From Foetidibacter luteolus (GTDB lineage: Bacteria > Bacteroidota > Bacteroidia > Chitinophagales > Chitinophagaceae): DNA of 64,000 bases. Position numbers and translations under genes: made by a program. The notes beneath the pieces were generated by a model. The model made no database searches, was not told the DNA's origin, and was given only the letters and a program-made list of their open reading frames with translations. Each line of letters opens with the position of its first letter. The first letter of the stretch is position 1. The stretch lies in assembly GCF_009650435.1 (NCBI RefSeq), contig NZ_VVIP01000067.1, forward strand, positions 1-64,000, in the 5' to 3' direction. Of the stretch, positions 44,751-53,209 are shown one piece after another.

Positions 44751-47462
44751 ATGCTAACTAACTTTTTACGTATTTCATCGCCATTTTACCGGATGTATTC
44801 AGTGATATTGCTTATTGCCATAACCATGCTGTACAGTTGCGGCAACAATGCAGATTTAAAGCCAGATGAAACATCATCTGACCCTAAAGTAGCCAATCTT
44901 AAACTGCCGTCAGGCTTTCATGCAGACCACCTGTATGGCCCTTCTGAAAATGGCGAAGGCTCCTGGGTTTCTATGACGTTTGACGACAAAGGCAGGCTGA
45001 TTGCCTCTGACCAATATGGCGCACTCTACCGGATGACGTTGCCGCCAATTGGTGATACCGCAACCAAAACCCAGATTGAACGGCTCATTATAACATCAGA
45101 TACCGCGGTGCTGGCAGATACATCTAAAAAGAAAGTGAGCATGGGTTACGCACAAGGCCTGCTGTATGCATTCAACAGCCTGTATGTAATGATTAACCAT
45201 GGCAGCGATGACGAGTTTAGCAAAGGCAGCGGCCTTTACCGCATGCAGGATACCAACGGTGATGACCAATACGATAAAGTAACCTTGTTGAAAGCGCTGG
45301 ACGGTGAAGGCGAACATGGCCCGCACAGTATTGTGATGGCGCCCGACAAAAAATCGCTTTACGTTATTGCGGGCAACTTTACCAAAATACCTAAGCTGAA
45401 CAGCTACCGCAATTTTCCCGACGGTAAGCTGGATAACATTTTACCGCAGATAAAAGACCCCAACGGCCATGACAATACGGTGCAGTGGCAGGGCGGCTGG
45501 ATTGCCCACATAGATTCTACCGGTGCTAACTGGGATTTGATCGCTTCCGGTTTCCGCAACCCTTTTGATATGGCTTTTAACGATGCAGGCGACCTGTTTA
45601 CTTACGACTCTGATATGGAGTGGGACCTGGGCACGCCCTGGTACCGCCCTACACGTATATGCCATGTAACCAGTGGCGCTGAATTTGGCTGGCGCCCGGG
45701 CACAGAAAAATATTCTCCGGTATTTCCGGATAACCTGCCTGCTATACTGAACATCGGCCAAGGCTCGCCCACTAATGTGGTTTCGGGCATCAATTCCAGG
45801 TTCCCGGAAAAATACCGTAAATCCATCTTCGCGTTCGACTGGAGTTTTGGTATTATCTACTCCATTCATCTTGAGCCCAAAGGTTCTTCGTATGAAGCAA
45901 AAGGCGAAGAGTTTGTGTCTGGCTCACCATTGCCTTTAACGGATGGTGTAATTGGTCCGGACGGAGCTTTGTATTTTCTTACCGGTGGCCGCAGGCTGGA
46001 ATCTGATTTGTACCGGGTATATTATAAAGGCGGCAAAGAAAACACAGAGCCCGTTAAACCAACTGAACTTACAGAAGAAAATAAAATACGCCGCAAGCTG
46101 GAAGAGTATCATGGCGCCCCCAAAGCAGGCGCAGTTGATTTTGCCTGGCCTTATTTAAAACATGAAGACAGGTTTATCCGTTACGCGGCACGCATAGCGG
46201 TAGAAAACCAGCCCGTAGCTGAATGGCAGGCCAAAGCCCTGGCTGAAACCGACGCTATTACTGCAACACAGGCGGCCATTGCATTGGCACGCAAAGGCAA
46301 TGCAGCAGCCAAGAACCAGTTACTCGCCAACTTATTAAAAGTTGACTATTCAAAACTTTCTGAGGCACAGCAATTAGATTTAACCAGGGCTTTCGAATTG
46401 GTGTTTGCCCGCATGGGTGCACCCGATGCAGCAACCAAAACGGCAGTGATTGCCTATTTTAACCCTCATTTTCCGGCAAGCGGTGGTAATGAGTTAAACA
46501 GGCAACTCAGCAAGGTGCTGGGATACCTGAATGCACCTGAACTTGCAAACAAAACAGTACCGCTGCTTGCATCTGCAAAAGACGACAACAGCGCAGGGCA
46601 GGAAACCTTTACCAAGTCATCAGACCTTATCATGCGCAACCCGCAGTATGGTATGGATATAGCCGGTATGCTGGCTAAAATACCGCCGGCACAGCAAACT
46701 TATTATGCCACCGTTTTAAGCCAGGTAACAACAGGATGGACGCCTGAGCTGCAGGATAAATACTTCAAATGGTTTTATGATGCCTTTGGCTTTAAGGGCG
46801 GTTACAGTTTCATCGGCTTTGTAGATGGCGCAAGGAAAATGGCGTTATCGCATGTGCCTAAAGACAGGTTCGCCTATTTCAACAACCTCTCCGGCGATTC
46901 TATTATTTCCGTTTCCGGTACAGACCTTGCAAAAGATGCTATGCGCCCTAAAGGGCCAGGCCGTAACTGGGAAGTGGACAGTGCCATGAAATATGTAGAT
47001 AATGGCATCACCCACCGTGATTATACAAGGGGTAAAGCTATGTTCGCTGCATCGTTTTGTATTTCCTGCCATAGTATGAATGGCCAGGGTGGTGTGGCCG
47101 GCCCTGACCTTACACAATTGGGTACACGCTTCTCTTACAGGGATATGCTGGAAGCCATCATTGAGCCAAGCAAAACCATTTCAGATCAATACGGCGCAAC
47201 GGTGTTTTATTTGAAGGATGGTTCGTCTATTGTAGGAAGAATGATTAACCAGGACAATGACAAATACATTATTTCACAAAACCCTTTTGCGCCGCTGGTT
47301 ACAAGAGATATTGCCAAGGCAGATGTAGTACGTACCAGGGTGTCTGATGTGTCGCCGATGTTGCCGGGAATGATCAACAGGTTAAACCCTGAAGAGTTGA
47401 AAGACCTGTTGGCCTATTTGAAATCAGGCGGTAATGAAAAGGATACCATTTTTGTAAAATAG
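44751..47462 (+). CDS. Lipoprotein with sugar-dehydrogenase propeller, HEAT-like region and cytochrome c
   Basis: 903 residues. A lipoprotein signal (VILLIAITMLYSCGNN) is followed by a beta-propeller of the glucose/sorbosone dehydrogenase type (about 40-430; GSGLYRMQDTNGDDQYDKV, GFRNPFDMAFNDAGDLFTYD and PLTDGVIGPDGALYFLTGG), a helical HEAT-like region and a C-terminal cytochrome c domain. The haem motif is CISCH from residue 770, followed by GQGGVAGPDLTQLGTRF and VSPMLPGM, where a Met can act as sixth ligand. This is the propeller plus haem-binding architecture (TIGR02604/TIGR02603 style) well known in Planctomycetes and found in Bacteroidota. It probably oxidises a sugar outside the cytoplasm. 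ATG 44751 is chosen over an upstream TTG at 44706. Confidence 0.88.
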   Translation: MLTNFLRISSPFYRMYSVILLIAITMLYSCGNNADLKPDETSSDPKVANLKLPSGFHADHLYGPSENGEGSWVSMTFDDKGRLIASDQYGALYRMTLPPIGDTATKTQIERLIITSDTAVLADTSKKKVSMGYAQGLLYAFNSLYVMINHGSDDEFSKGSGLYRMQDTNGDDQYDKVTLLKALDGEGEHGPHSIVMAPDKKSLYVIAGNFTKIPKLNSYRNFPDGKLDNILPQIKDPNGHDNTVQWQGGWIAHIDSTGANWDLIASGFRNPFDMAFNDAGDLFTYDSDMEWDLGTPWYRPTRICHVTSGAEFGWRPGTEKYSPVFPDNLPAILNIGQGSPTNVVSGINSRFPEKYRKSIFAFDWSFGIIYSIHLEPKGSSYEAKGEEFVSGSPLPLTDGVIGPDGALYFLTGGRRLESDLYRVYYKGGKENTEPVKPTELTEENKIRRKLEEYHGAPKAGAVDFAWPYLKHEDRFIRYAARIAVENQPVAEWQAKALAETDAITATQAAIALARKGNAAAKNQLLANLLKVDYSKLSEAQQLDLTRAFELVFARMGAPDAATKTAVIAYFNPHFPASGGNELNRQLSKVLGYLNAPELANKTVPLLASAKDDNSAGQETFTKSSDLIMRNPQYGMDIAGMLAKIPPAQQTYYATVLSQVTTGWTPELQDKYFKWFYDAFGFKGGYSFIGFVDGARKMALSHVPKDRFAYFNNLSGDSIISVSGTDLAKDAMRPKGPGRNWEVDSAMKYVDNGITHRDYTRGKAMFAASFCISCHSMNGQGGVAGPDLTQLGTRFSYRDMLEAIIEPSKTISDQYGATVFYLKDGSSIVGRMINQDNDKYIISQNPFAPLVTRDIAKADVVRTRVSDVSPMLPGMINRLNPEELKDLLAYLKSGGNEKDTIFVK

Positions 47463-47469
47463 GTAAGAA

Positions 47470-47555
47470 AATTTTATGAGCCCGGCTGCACAAACTACTA
47501 TTAAGCTTTGCTTGCGTCGCACTCTTGTACGTTTAGTTCTTTGTTCGGCATGTTG
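47470..47555 (+). repeat. Dispersed intergenic repeat family 2, copy 5
   Basis: Forward copy: ATTTTATGAGCCCGGCTGC, AACTACTATTAAGC, TTGCTTGCGTCGCACTCTTG, TACG and TTGTTCGGCATG. It lies between the cytochrome and DUF4432 genes and makes the long N-terminal extension of the next frame unlikely. Confidence 0.8.
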
Positions 47556-47594
47556 CTAACTTGTTGCTTTTGTGCCTTTTTTAAAATCTCTTGC

Positions 47595-48608
47595 TTGACC
47601 AACTGGAAAAACAAAATATCAAATCATACACAGATCGGCGGTATAGAGACCTCCGTGCTGGATAATGGCGCAGGCCGGGGCACACGCATCGCCTGGGTTA
47701 ATACCGGTACAGGTCTTAGATACAAAATAGTGCTTGACCGTGCCATGGATATTGCCGATGCTTTTTATAACCAATATAGCCTTGCCTGGCTAAGCAGTAC
47801 CGGCGTAGTGCCGCCACAACCATTCTCCAACAAGGGTGCAGATTGGTTAAAAACATTTGGTGGTGGGTTGCTTACCACCTGTGGCCTTACCCATGTGGGC
47901 GGCCCTGAAAAAGATGAGTTTGGTGAACGCGGAGTACACGGCGGCATCAGCAATACGCCTGCTGAGGTTATTTCTATTCAACAACCCGATCCCGTTATGG
48001 ATAAGCTTGACATGAGCATTACCGGCATCATTAAAGAAACGCAAATATTCGGCCCGGCATTGGAATTAAAGAGGACCATATCCGGCACATTGGGTAAAGC
48101 CGTCATCAAAATTCATGATGAAATAACCAACAGGGGCAATACGGTTGCACCACATATGTTACTTTATCACTGCAATTTCGGCTGGCCATTGGTTGATGAA
48201 GGAACGGCTATCAACTGGAGCGGCAAATGGCAGTCACGTGATGGCGATAGCAATAACAGGATATTTAATAACAACAATGATTTTCATACATGCCCTGCAC
48301 CGATGCAGCAACATAACGGCAGCGAAGAAGATGCCGTAATTGTAGATATTGATTCAGATGAACAAGGCCTATGTGTAGCCAGCCTGAACAATAAGCGACT
48401 GGGCTTTGCAGTAGAGATAAAGTTTGTAAAAAAGCAATTGCCCTGGTTTACCAACTGGCAACACTGGGGCTTTGGCGAATATGTTACCGGACTTGAGCCC
48501 GGTACAAATCCACCTACCGGCCAGGCAAAAGCAAGAGCTGATAAACAATTAATTTTATTAGAGCCCGGTGAAACGAGGCTGTATGATTTGGAGATAGGGA
48601 TTGTGTGA
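47595..48608 (+). CDS. DUF4432 aldose-1-epimerase-like protein
   Basis: 337 residues from TTG 47595. The region GIETSVLDNGAGRGTRIAWV and VLDRAMDIADAFYNQYSLAW matches the DUF4432 group of galactose-mutarotase-like proteins, and HMLLYHCNFGWPLV the likely active-site strand. These proteins bind hexoses or similar sugars; their reaction is not settled. No ATG fits, and earlier in-frame starts would lie inside the repeat at 47470-47555. It is the second gene of the sugar cluster, 132 bp after the cytochrome gene. No signal peptide from this start, so cytoplasmic. Confidence 0.8.
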   Translation: MTNWKNKISNHTQIGGIETSVLDNGAGRGTRIAWVNTGTGLRYKIVLDRAMDIADAFYNQYSLAWLSSTGVVPPQPFSNKGADWLKTFGGGLLTTCGLTHVGGPEKDEFGERGVHGGISNTPAEVISIQQPDPVMDKLDMSITGIIKETQIFGPALELKRTISGTLGKAVIKIHDEITNRGNTVAPHMLLYHCNFGWPLVDEGTAINWSGKWQSRDGDSNNRIFNNNNDFHTCPAPMQQHNGSEEDAVIVDIDSDEQGLCVASLNNKRLGFAVEIKFVKKQLPWFTNWQHWGFGEYVTGLEPGTNPPTGQAKARADKQLILLEPGETRLYDLEIGIV

Positions 48609-48662
48609 ACGGGGATTGGGGATGATTGAAGAGATTGCGAAGAAATAATTGTGGACGCTATT

Positions 48663-48760
48663 CGCGGCGTCCTCGCCGCGGATGTTTATTCTATCGCCTC
48701 CGGCGATGAAAATAAAGTCAGAGACTTTAAGCATAATACTGCGAAGTCCGGAGACTTCGC
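48663..48760. repeat. Run of four small perfect hairpins
   Basis: Within 98 bp: CGCGGCGTCCTCGCCGCG (48663-48680), ATCGCCTCCGGCGAT (48693-48707), AAAGTCAGAGACTTT (48714-48728) and GCGAAGTCCGGAGACTTCGC (48741-48760). Stems are 6-8 bp and loops 3-4 nt. It lies 55 bp after the DUF4432 gene. No T-run follows, so it is not a simple terminator. Confidence 0.85.
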
Positions 48761-48862
48761 AGAGCGCCGTTACCAGCATGCTGTTTTGAAATAAAAGCAA
48801 CAATGGCTATAGCCAAAGTTATACTGAACAAACATGCCTGAATATTAGGAGGTTGATTGCAC

Positions 48863-48960
48863 ATTGCCGAGTAAAGAACAAAGCGTACAAGTGTTCCAAT
48901 CTTGCTGCTTTGACACGCAAGATTGCTCAACGAAGCTTTATAGTAGCAATACAGCTAAGT
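48863..48960 (-). repeat. Dispersed intergenic repeat family 2, copy 6 (reverse, with hairpin insert)
   Basis: Reverse copy: AAGAACAAAGCGTACAAGTG, then an insert with inverted ends (CAATCTTGC...GCAAGATTG), then CAACGAAGCTTTATAGTAGC. The same insert is present in the copy at 52881-52980. The 436-bp gap 48609-49044 otherwise holds the hairpin run and no gene. Confidence 0.75.
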
Positions 48961-49044
48961 AAAAAAACTTTTTAATAAAAGCAGCACTTGATGCCTTTGT
49001 GCCTCGGTGCCTTTGCTACATCAAAAAATAACTAACGATTACCA

Positions 49045-50259
49045 ATGGAAAAACAAAGCATTGCTCAAAAAGCGCTTGACCAGGGAAAAGGAATTGTAAG
49101 GCTTGCACCTACCTGGGTGCCCCGCTCATTTTGTGTTCCCGGCCGCAGAATTAAACTGCACCCTGATGATTATTATGTATTAGGTGGCGTGCGTGGCGGC
49201 ATTGATGAACGCTGGCTGTCATCAACAACGCCGGCAAAGAATGGTCCCCTTACAGGCGAAAATGAAGGCTTGAGTTTTATTGTAGTTAATGATGGTGCTA
49301 GTGAAGAGCGTGTACTGCTCAAAGATGCGGTAGATGAATTGAAGGGTGCTTTGATTGGTGACCGCCTGTGGAATGAATATCAAAGCTGGCCGATGTATTC
49401 AAAGTTCTTCGATAACATGGGGCCTTTGCCACACCATGTGCACCATAACGATGAAAAGGCTGCATTGATTGGCCAGAAAGGGAAGCCCGAAGCGTATTAT
49501 TTTCCGCCGCAATTGAATAACCATGGTGGCGATTATCCCTACACATTTATCGGTATTGCACCGGGCACTACCAAAGAACAAATACGTGAATGCCTGGTGA
49601 ATTTTACCAAAGGCGATAACAAGATTACCAACTATTCACAGGCTTACAGGCTTGAGCCAGGCACAGGCTGGGATGTTCCTCCTGGCTTGCTGCATGCGCC
49701 TGGTAGTATGTGTACGTATGAACCTCAAAAGGCTTCTGACGTATTTGCGATGTATCAATCGCTGGTTAACGAAGCCATTATTCCGGAAGAACTACTGTGG
49801 AATGGTTCACCCAAAGAAAGCATTGGTGATTTTGATTCTTTGATTGATGTGCTTGACTGGGAATTGAACGTTGATCCCAATACGATGGTCAATCGTTTTA
49901 TGGCGCCGAAGCCCGTTAAGCCTGTTGAAGAAATGCAGGCAGAAGGTTATGTAGAAAATTGGATATGTTATAAATCTGATGCGTTTAGTGCAAAGGAATT
50001 AACGGTGCAACCTGGTAAGACGGTTACCATAAAAGACAGTGCTGCTTACGGCATTATTGTAATGCAGGGACACGGAAAATTTGGTGTATGGGATATTGAA
50101 ACACCTGCACTGATACGTTATGGCCAGTTAACCAACGATGAGTTTTTTGTGAGTGAAGCAGCAGCAAAAGAAGGTGTAACAATCGTAAATCCTTCCACAA
50201 CAGACCCGATTGTAATATTAAAACACTTCGGGCCTGCCAACCCTGATTTGGTGTTGTAG
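49045..50259 (+). CDS. Cupin-type sugar-isomerase-like protein
   Basis: 404 residues. A cupin-like metal-site signature is visible in LPHHVHHNDEKA (about 129-140), with EAYYFPPQ and a second histidine in GLLHAPGSM (about 220), the layout of class I mannose-6-phosphate isomerases and related proteins. A second cupin-like half follows (VQPGKTVTIKDSAAYGIIVMQGHGKFG). I cannot name the substrate. It lies third in the sugar cluster, upstream of a sugar phosphate isomerase-like gene, with a duplicated hairpin region between the two. No signal peptide. Confidence 0.72.
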   Translation: MEKQSIAQKALDQGKGIVRLAPTWVPRSFCVPGRRIKLHPDDYYVLGGVRGGIDERWLSSTTPAKNGPLTGENEGLSFIVVNDGASEERVLLKDAVDELKGALIGDRLWNEYQSWPMYSKFFDNMGPLPHHVHHNDEKAALIGQKGKPEAYYFPPQLNNHGGDYPYTFIGIAPGTTKEQIRECLVNFTKGDNKITNYSQAYRLEPGTGWDVPPGLLHAPGSMCTYEPQKASDVFAMYQSLVNEAIIPEELLWNGSPKESIGDFDSLIDVLDWELNVDPNTMVNRFMAPKPVKPVEEMQAEGYVENWICYKSDAFSAKELTVQPGKTVTIKDSAAYGIIVMQGHGKFGVWDIETPALIRYGQLTNDEFFVSEAAAKEGVTIVNPSTTDPIVILKHFGPANPDLVL

Positions 50260-50264
50260 AAAGG

Positions 50265-50510
50265 TGGCACGCAAAGCCGCAGGGACGCAAAGCAGTAAAT
50301 AAAAGGTATAAAAACAAGAGCAAAGAACTTTGCGCCTTAGCGCCTTTGCGTGAAACTTCTAAATCTTAAAACATTTCAATTTGAGGGAAAATGGCACGCA
50401 AAACCGCAGAGACGCAAAGCAGGAAATAGAAAGTTTATAAAAACAAGAACAAAAAAACTTTGCGCCTTGGCGCCTTTGCGTGAAACTTTAAAATCTCAAA
50501 ACATTTCAAT
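50265..50510. repeat. Imperfect tandem duplication with internal inverted repeats
   Basis: Two copies of about 118 bp, starting at 50265 and 50392, each beginning TGGCACGCAAA and ending AAACATTTCAAT. Inside each, GCACGCAAAGCCGCAGGGAC is partly complementary to CTTTGCGCCTTAGCGCCTTT, so each copy can fold into a long imperfect hairpin. The second copy ends 8 bp before the ATG of the isomerase gene. Confidence 0.85.
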
Positions 50511-50518
50511 CTAACGAT

Positions 50519-51562
50519 ATGCAAAGAAATAATTATCCCAAACTACACAACGCCACATGGCCGGGCATAGTAGGTAAAGGTTCCGATTCAGAGCCGCCGA
50601 TATCTCTTGATACCTTGCTTGAATTGACGGTTAATGCGGAAGTAGATGGAATTAAGTTCGATGGTATTGACCTTGGTTTGTTTGAGCCACATTTTAATAT
50701 TGATGAAAGTGATGATGGACTTAAAAGGCTTGCTGACAGAGTATCATCATTAAACCTGGAAATAGGCAGTCTTGTTGCCCCCATTTGGGGCGGCCCCGCA
50801 ATGGGCAGTAAAGAAGACCGGGCCTTGTTTGTAGATATCGTGAAACGTTCCTGTCGCTTCGGGCAAGAGCTCAGAGAATTGGGTGTGCGCCCTAACGGCA
50901 TTATAAGAATTGATTCAGCATGTAAGCCGGAAGCCTGGTCGCAGGATCCTGCAGGCAATACAAAATTGATTGCCGAGACTTTTCGTGAAGCTTGCGATGT
51001 TGCGGCCGATTATGGCGAACGTCTTGCCGCTGAAGGCGAGATATGCTGGGGTGGTATGCATAGCTGGAAAACGATGATAGAAACCATGGAAGCGGTGGAC
51101 AGGCCCAACATTGGTTTCCAGGCAGATATGGCGCATACACTGCTTTACCTGTTAGGTTATAACCGCCCTGAAGACAGCATTTTACCAGAAAATTTCGACT
51201 GGAACGACCAGGATACCTTGTACGCCGGGCTTAAACAATTAACAGACGCATTACGGCCATGGACGATAGATTTTCACGTGGCGCAAAACGATGGTACCGT
51301 TCATGGTACAGGTTCGCATGATAAAACAGGCAGGCACTGCCTTGCAACAGATCCTAATGGCAAGCTGGATATTACCAAAGCCGCAGGCTACTGGCTGCGC
51401 AATGAAAACGGAGAACTGACCAAAGCCTTTAAACATATTTGCTGGGACGGCTGTATGTTTCCTAATGAAGTAATGACCAAACAGCAAACCTGGAATGATA
51501 TTCTTGCGGCAATGATTAAAGTGAGAGATGCACATGGATGGTATGAAACCCCCAACCCCTAA
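50519..51562 (+). CDS. Sugar phosphate isomerase/epimerase, TIM-barrel
   Basis: 347 residues of the xylose-isomerase-like TIM-barrel (AP endonuclease 2) fold. Likely metal ligands lie in AAEGEICWGGMHSW (Glu, His), GFQADMAHTL (Asp, His) and TIDFHVAQNDGT (His). The family includes isomerases, epimerases and eliminases acting on keto-sugars. Neighbouring DUF4432, Gfo/Idh/MocA and DUF1080 genes suggest work on an oxidised sugar or a keto-glycoside, as inference. No signal peptide, so cytoplasmic. Its stop falls inside the CCCCTAAAGGGG palindrome of the downstream hairpin pair. Confidence 0.82.
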   Translation: MQRNNYPKLHNATWPGIVGKGSDSEPPISLDTLLELTVNAEVDGIKFDGIDLGLFEPHFNIDESDDGLKRLADRVSSLNLEIGSLVAPIWGGPAMGSKEDRALFVDIVKRSCRFGQELRELGVRPNGIIRIDSACKPEAWSQDPAGNTKLIAETFREACDVAADYGERLAAEGEICWGGMHSWKTMIETMEAVDRPNIGFQADMAHTLLYLLGYNRPEDSILPENFDWNDQDTLYAGLKQLTDALRPWTIDFHVAQNDGTVHGTGSHDKTGRHCLATDPNGKLDITKAAGYWLRNENGELTKAFKHICWDGCMFPNEVMTKQQTWNDILAAMIKVRDAHGWYETPNP

Positions 51563-51610
51563 AGGGGAGTTTAGCAAAGATGTTTAAAAGTCCCTCTCCT
51601 TTGGAGAGGG
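51556..51610. terminator. Two terminator-like hairpins between isomerase and oxidoreductase genes
   Basis: CCCCTAAAGGGG (51556-51567) covers the isomerase stop codon; CCCTCTCCTTTGGAGAGGG (51592-51610) is an 8-bp stem with a 3-nt loop. Neither is followed by a good T-run, so attenuation or RNA stability is as likely as full termination. Confidence 0.5.
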
Positions 51611-51647
51611 ATTTAGGGTGAGGTCTAACAATACAAACCAAACAAAC

Positions 51648-52790
51648 ATGTCAACAAAAAAAGAACTACGCATAGGTGTTATTGGCTGTGGCTTTATGGG
51701 CCGTACACATTCCAATGCATATAACCGTATAGATAATTTTTTCCCGGCGCTGGCATATACACCCGTTTTAAAAGCGGTGTGTGCCCGCAACGAAAGTAAG
51801 GCGAAAGCATTTGCAGAGCAGTGGGGCTTTGAGTCTTACGAAACAGATTGGAAAAAGCTTATTGCCCGTGAAGATATTGACGCGGTGGACATTTGCACAC
51901 CCAATGATACGCATGCTGAAATTGCTATTGCCGCTGCTGAAGCTGGTAAAATGGTGTTGGTAGAAAAGCCTTTGGCAAGAACACTGGAAGAATCTCAAAC
52001 CATGGTGGATGCCATAGAGAAGGCCGGGGTTGCCAATACAGTTTGGTATAACTACCGCCGCATACCTGCGGTTAGTTTGGCAAAGCAAATTATTGATTCA
52101 GGCAAGTTGGGACGAATCTATCATTACCGTGCTAACTTTTTACAAGACTGGACCATTAATGCCAACCTGCCGCAAGGCGGCGAAGGTCTTTGGCGCATGG
52201 ATGCCAGTGTTGCCGGCTCTGGTGTTACCGGCGATTTATTGGCGCATTGTATAGATACCGCGATATGGTTGAATGGTTCTATAAAAGATGTGTCTGCTGT
52301 TACAGAAACGTTTGTAAAAGAGCGTATGCACCAGCTTACGGGCAAGGTGGAGAAAGTTGGTATTGATGATGCCTGTATTTTTCATTGTCATTTTCAAAAT
52401 GGTTCGCTGGGTTTGTTTGAATCTACGCGGTATGCCCGCGGACACAAAGCTTTGTACACGTTTGAAATTAACGGCGCCAATGCCTCTCTCCGTTGGGATC
52501 TGCATGACCTGAACAGGCTGGAGTATTTTGACTATGCCGATGAAGGCATTGTACGTGGCTGGCGTTCCATTCATGTTACAGACGGCGACCAACCTTATAT
52601 GGATAAATGGTGGGTACCTGGCTTGGGTATTGGGTATGAACATTCTTTCATTCACCAGGCAGCAGATTTTTTAAAGAGTCTTGAAGATGGCTCACCCTGC
52701 TCTCCAACTTTTAGAGAAGCACTGGAAACACAAAAGGTTTGCGAAGCTGTAATAGAATCTGCTAATACCAAAACGTGGAAAGAGATTTAG
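51648..52790 (+). CDS. Gfo/Idh/MocA-family oxidoreductase
   Basis: 380 residues. NAD(P)-binding fold at the N-terminus (RIGVIGCGFMGRTHSNAY, about 8-25), DAVDICTPNDTHAE and the family-typical VEKPLARTLEES with the catalytic Lys. The C-terminal alpha/beta domain contains GDLLAHCIDTAIWL with the expected Asp and His. It oxidises or reduces sugars or cyclitols with NAD(P). ATG 51648 is preferred because it places the GxGxxG motif at the usual distance; an in-frame TTG at 51618 lies 30 bp upstream. It ends on a long perfect inverted repeat. Confidence 0.9.
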   Translation: MSTKKELRIGVIGCGFMGRTHSNAYNRIDNFFPALAYTPVLKAVCARNESKAKAFAEQWGFESYETDWKKLIAREDIDAVDICTPNDTHAEIAIAAAEAGKMVLVEKPLARTLEESQTMVDAIEKAGVANTVWYNYRRIPAVSLAKQIIDSGKLGRIYHYRANFLQDWTINANLPQGGEGLWRMDASVAGSGVTGDLLAHCIDTAIWLNGSIKDVSAVTETFVKERMHQLTGKVEKVGIDDACIFHCHFQNGSLGLFESTRYARGHKALYTFEINGANASLRWDLHDLNRLEYFDYADEGIVRGWRSIHVTDGDQPYMDKWWVPGLGIGYEHSFIHQAADFLKSLEDGSPCSPTFREALETQKVCEAVIESANTKTWKEI

Positions 52791-52877
52791 TGAATGGTGA
52801 ATGGTCAATGGTGAATAGTGGCAAGCAACTATTGTCAATTCGCACCCATCATTCACCATTGACCATTCACCATTCAC
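52790..52877. repeat. 27-bp perfect inverted repeat built of GGTGAAT units
   Basis: Left arm 52790-52816 (GTGAATGGTGAATGGTCAAT then GGTGAAT) is the exact reverse complement of 52851-52877; the loop is 34 nt. The left arm starts on the last base of the oxidoreductase stop codon. It can fold into a 27-bp hairpin at the 3' end of that mRNA. Confidence 0.9.
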
Positions 52878-52880
52878 GAT

Positions 52881-52980
52881 TTATGAGCCAGGCCATAGAA
52901 TATGAATTGAGCATCGTTGCGCAATCTTGCGTGTCGAAGCAGCAAGATTGGAAACTCTTGTACGTTCAATTCATTGAGCG
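52881..52980 (+). repeat. Dispersed intergenic repeat family 2, copy 7 (with hairpin insert)
   Basis: Forward copy: TTATGAGCCAGGCC, GCATCGTTGC, an insert CAATCTTGC...GCAAGATTG, then AAACTCTTGTACGTTC. The insert matches that of the copy at 48863. Confidence 0.7.
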
Positions 52981-53076
52981 GCTTTTCAGCCCGTATAGAA
53001 CAGCCAGGAGTATGCAGCCTGGTACCTGGAATGCAGGTTCTGTTTCTGCCACCGGAGGCGCCGGAAACATTGCTAT

Positions 53077-53160
53077 CCGGGCCTGAAAAGATGCCATGAA
53101 ATACTGGACGTACAAGTGAGTGACACAACGTTCGATGCCATGAAATACTGTCGCTGGTAA
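53077..53160 (-). repeat. Dispersed intergenic repeat family 1, copy 5 (reverse)
   Basis: Reverse copy: CCGGGCCTGAAAAGATGCC, ATGAAATACTGGACG, GTGACACAACG, GATGCCATGAAATAC and CGCTGGTAA. The 419-bp gap before the DUF1080 gene is thus filled by an inverted repeat and two repeat families. Confidence 0.75.
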
Positions 53161-53209
53161 CCAAATTAATTCGCCGTTCAAAATAACTATTGACGATAAA
53201 ACAAAATAT

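Noticed and set aside
47508..47594. Longer N-terminus for the DUF4432 protein
   Set aside because: It would be encoded by repeat family 2, which is intergenic elsewhere, and it is Cys-rich and unlike the family.
50265..50510. CRISPR array
   Set aside because: Only two imperfect copies without spacers of constant length; no cas genes are in the window.
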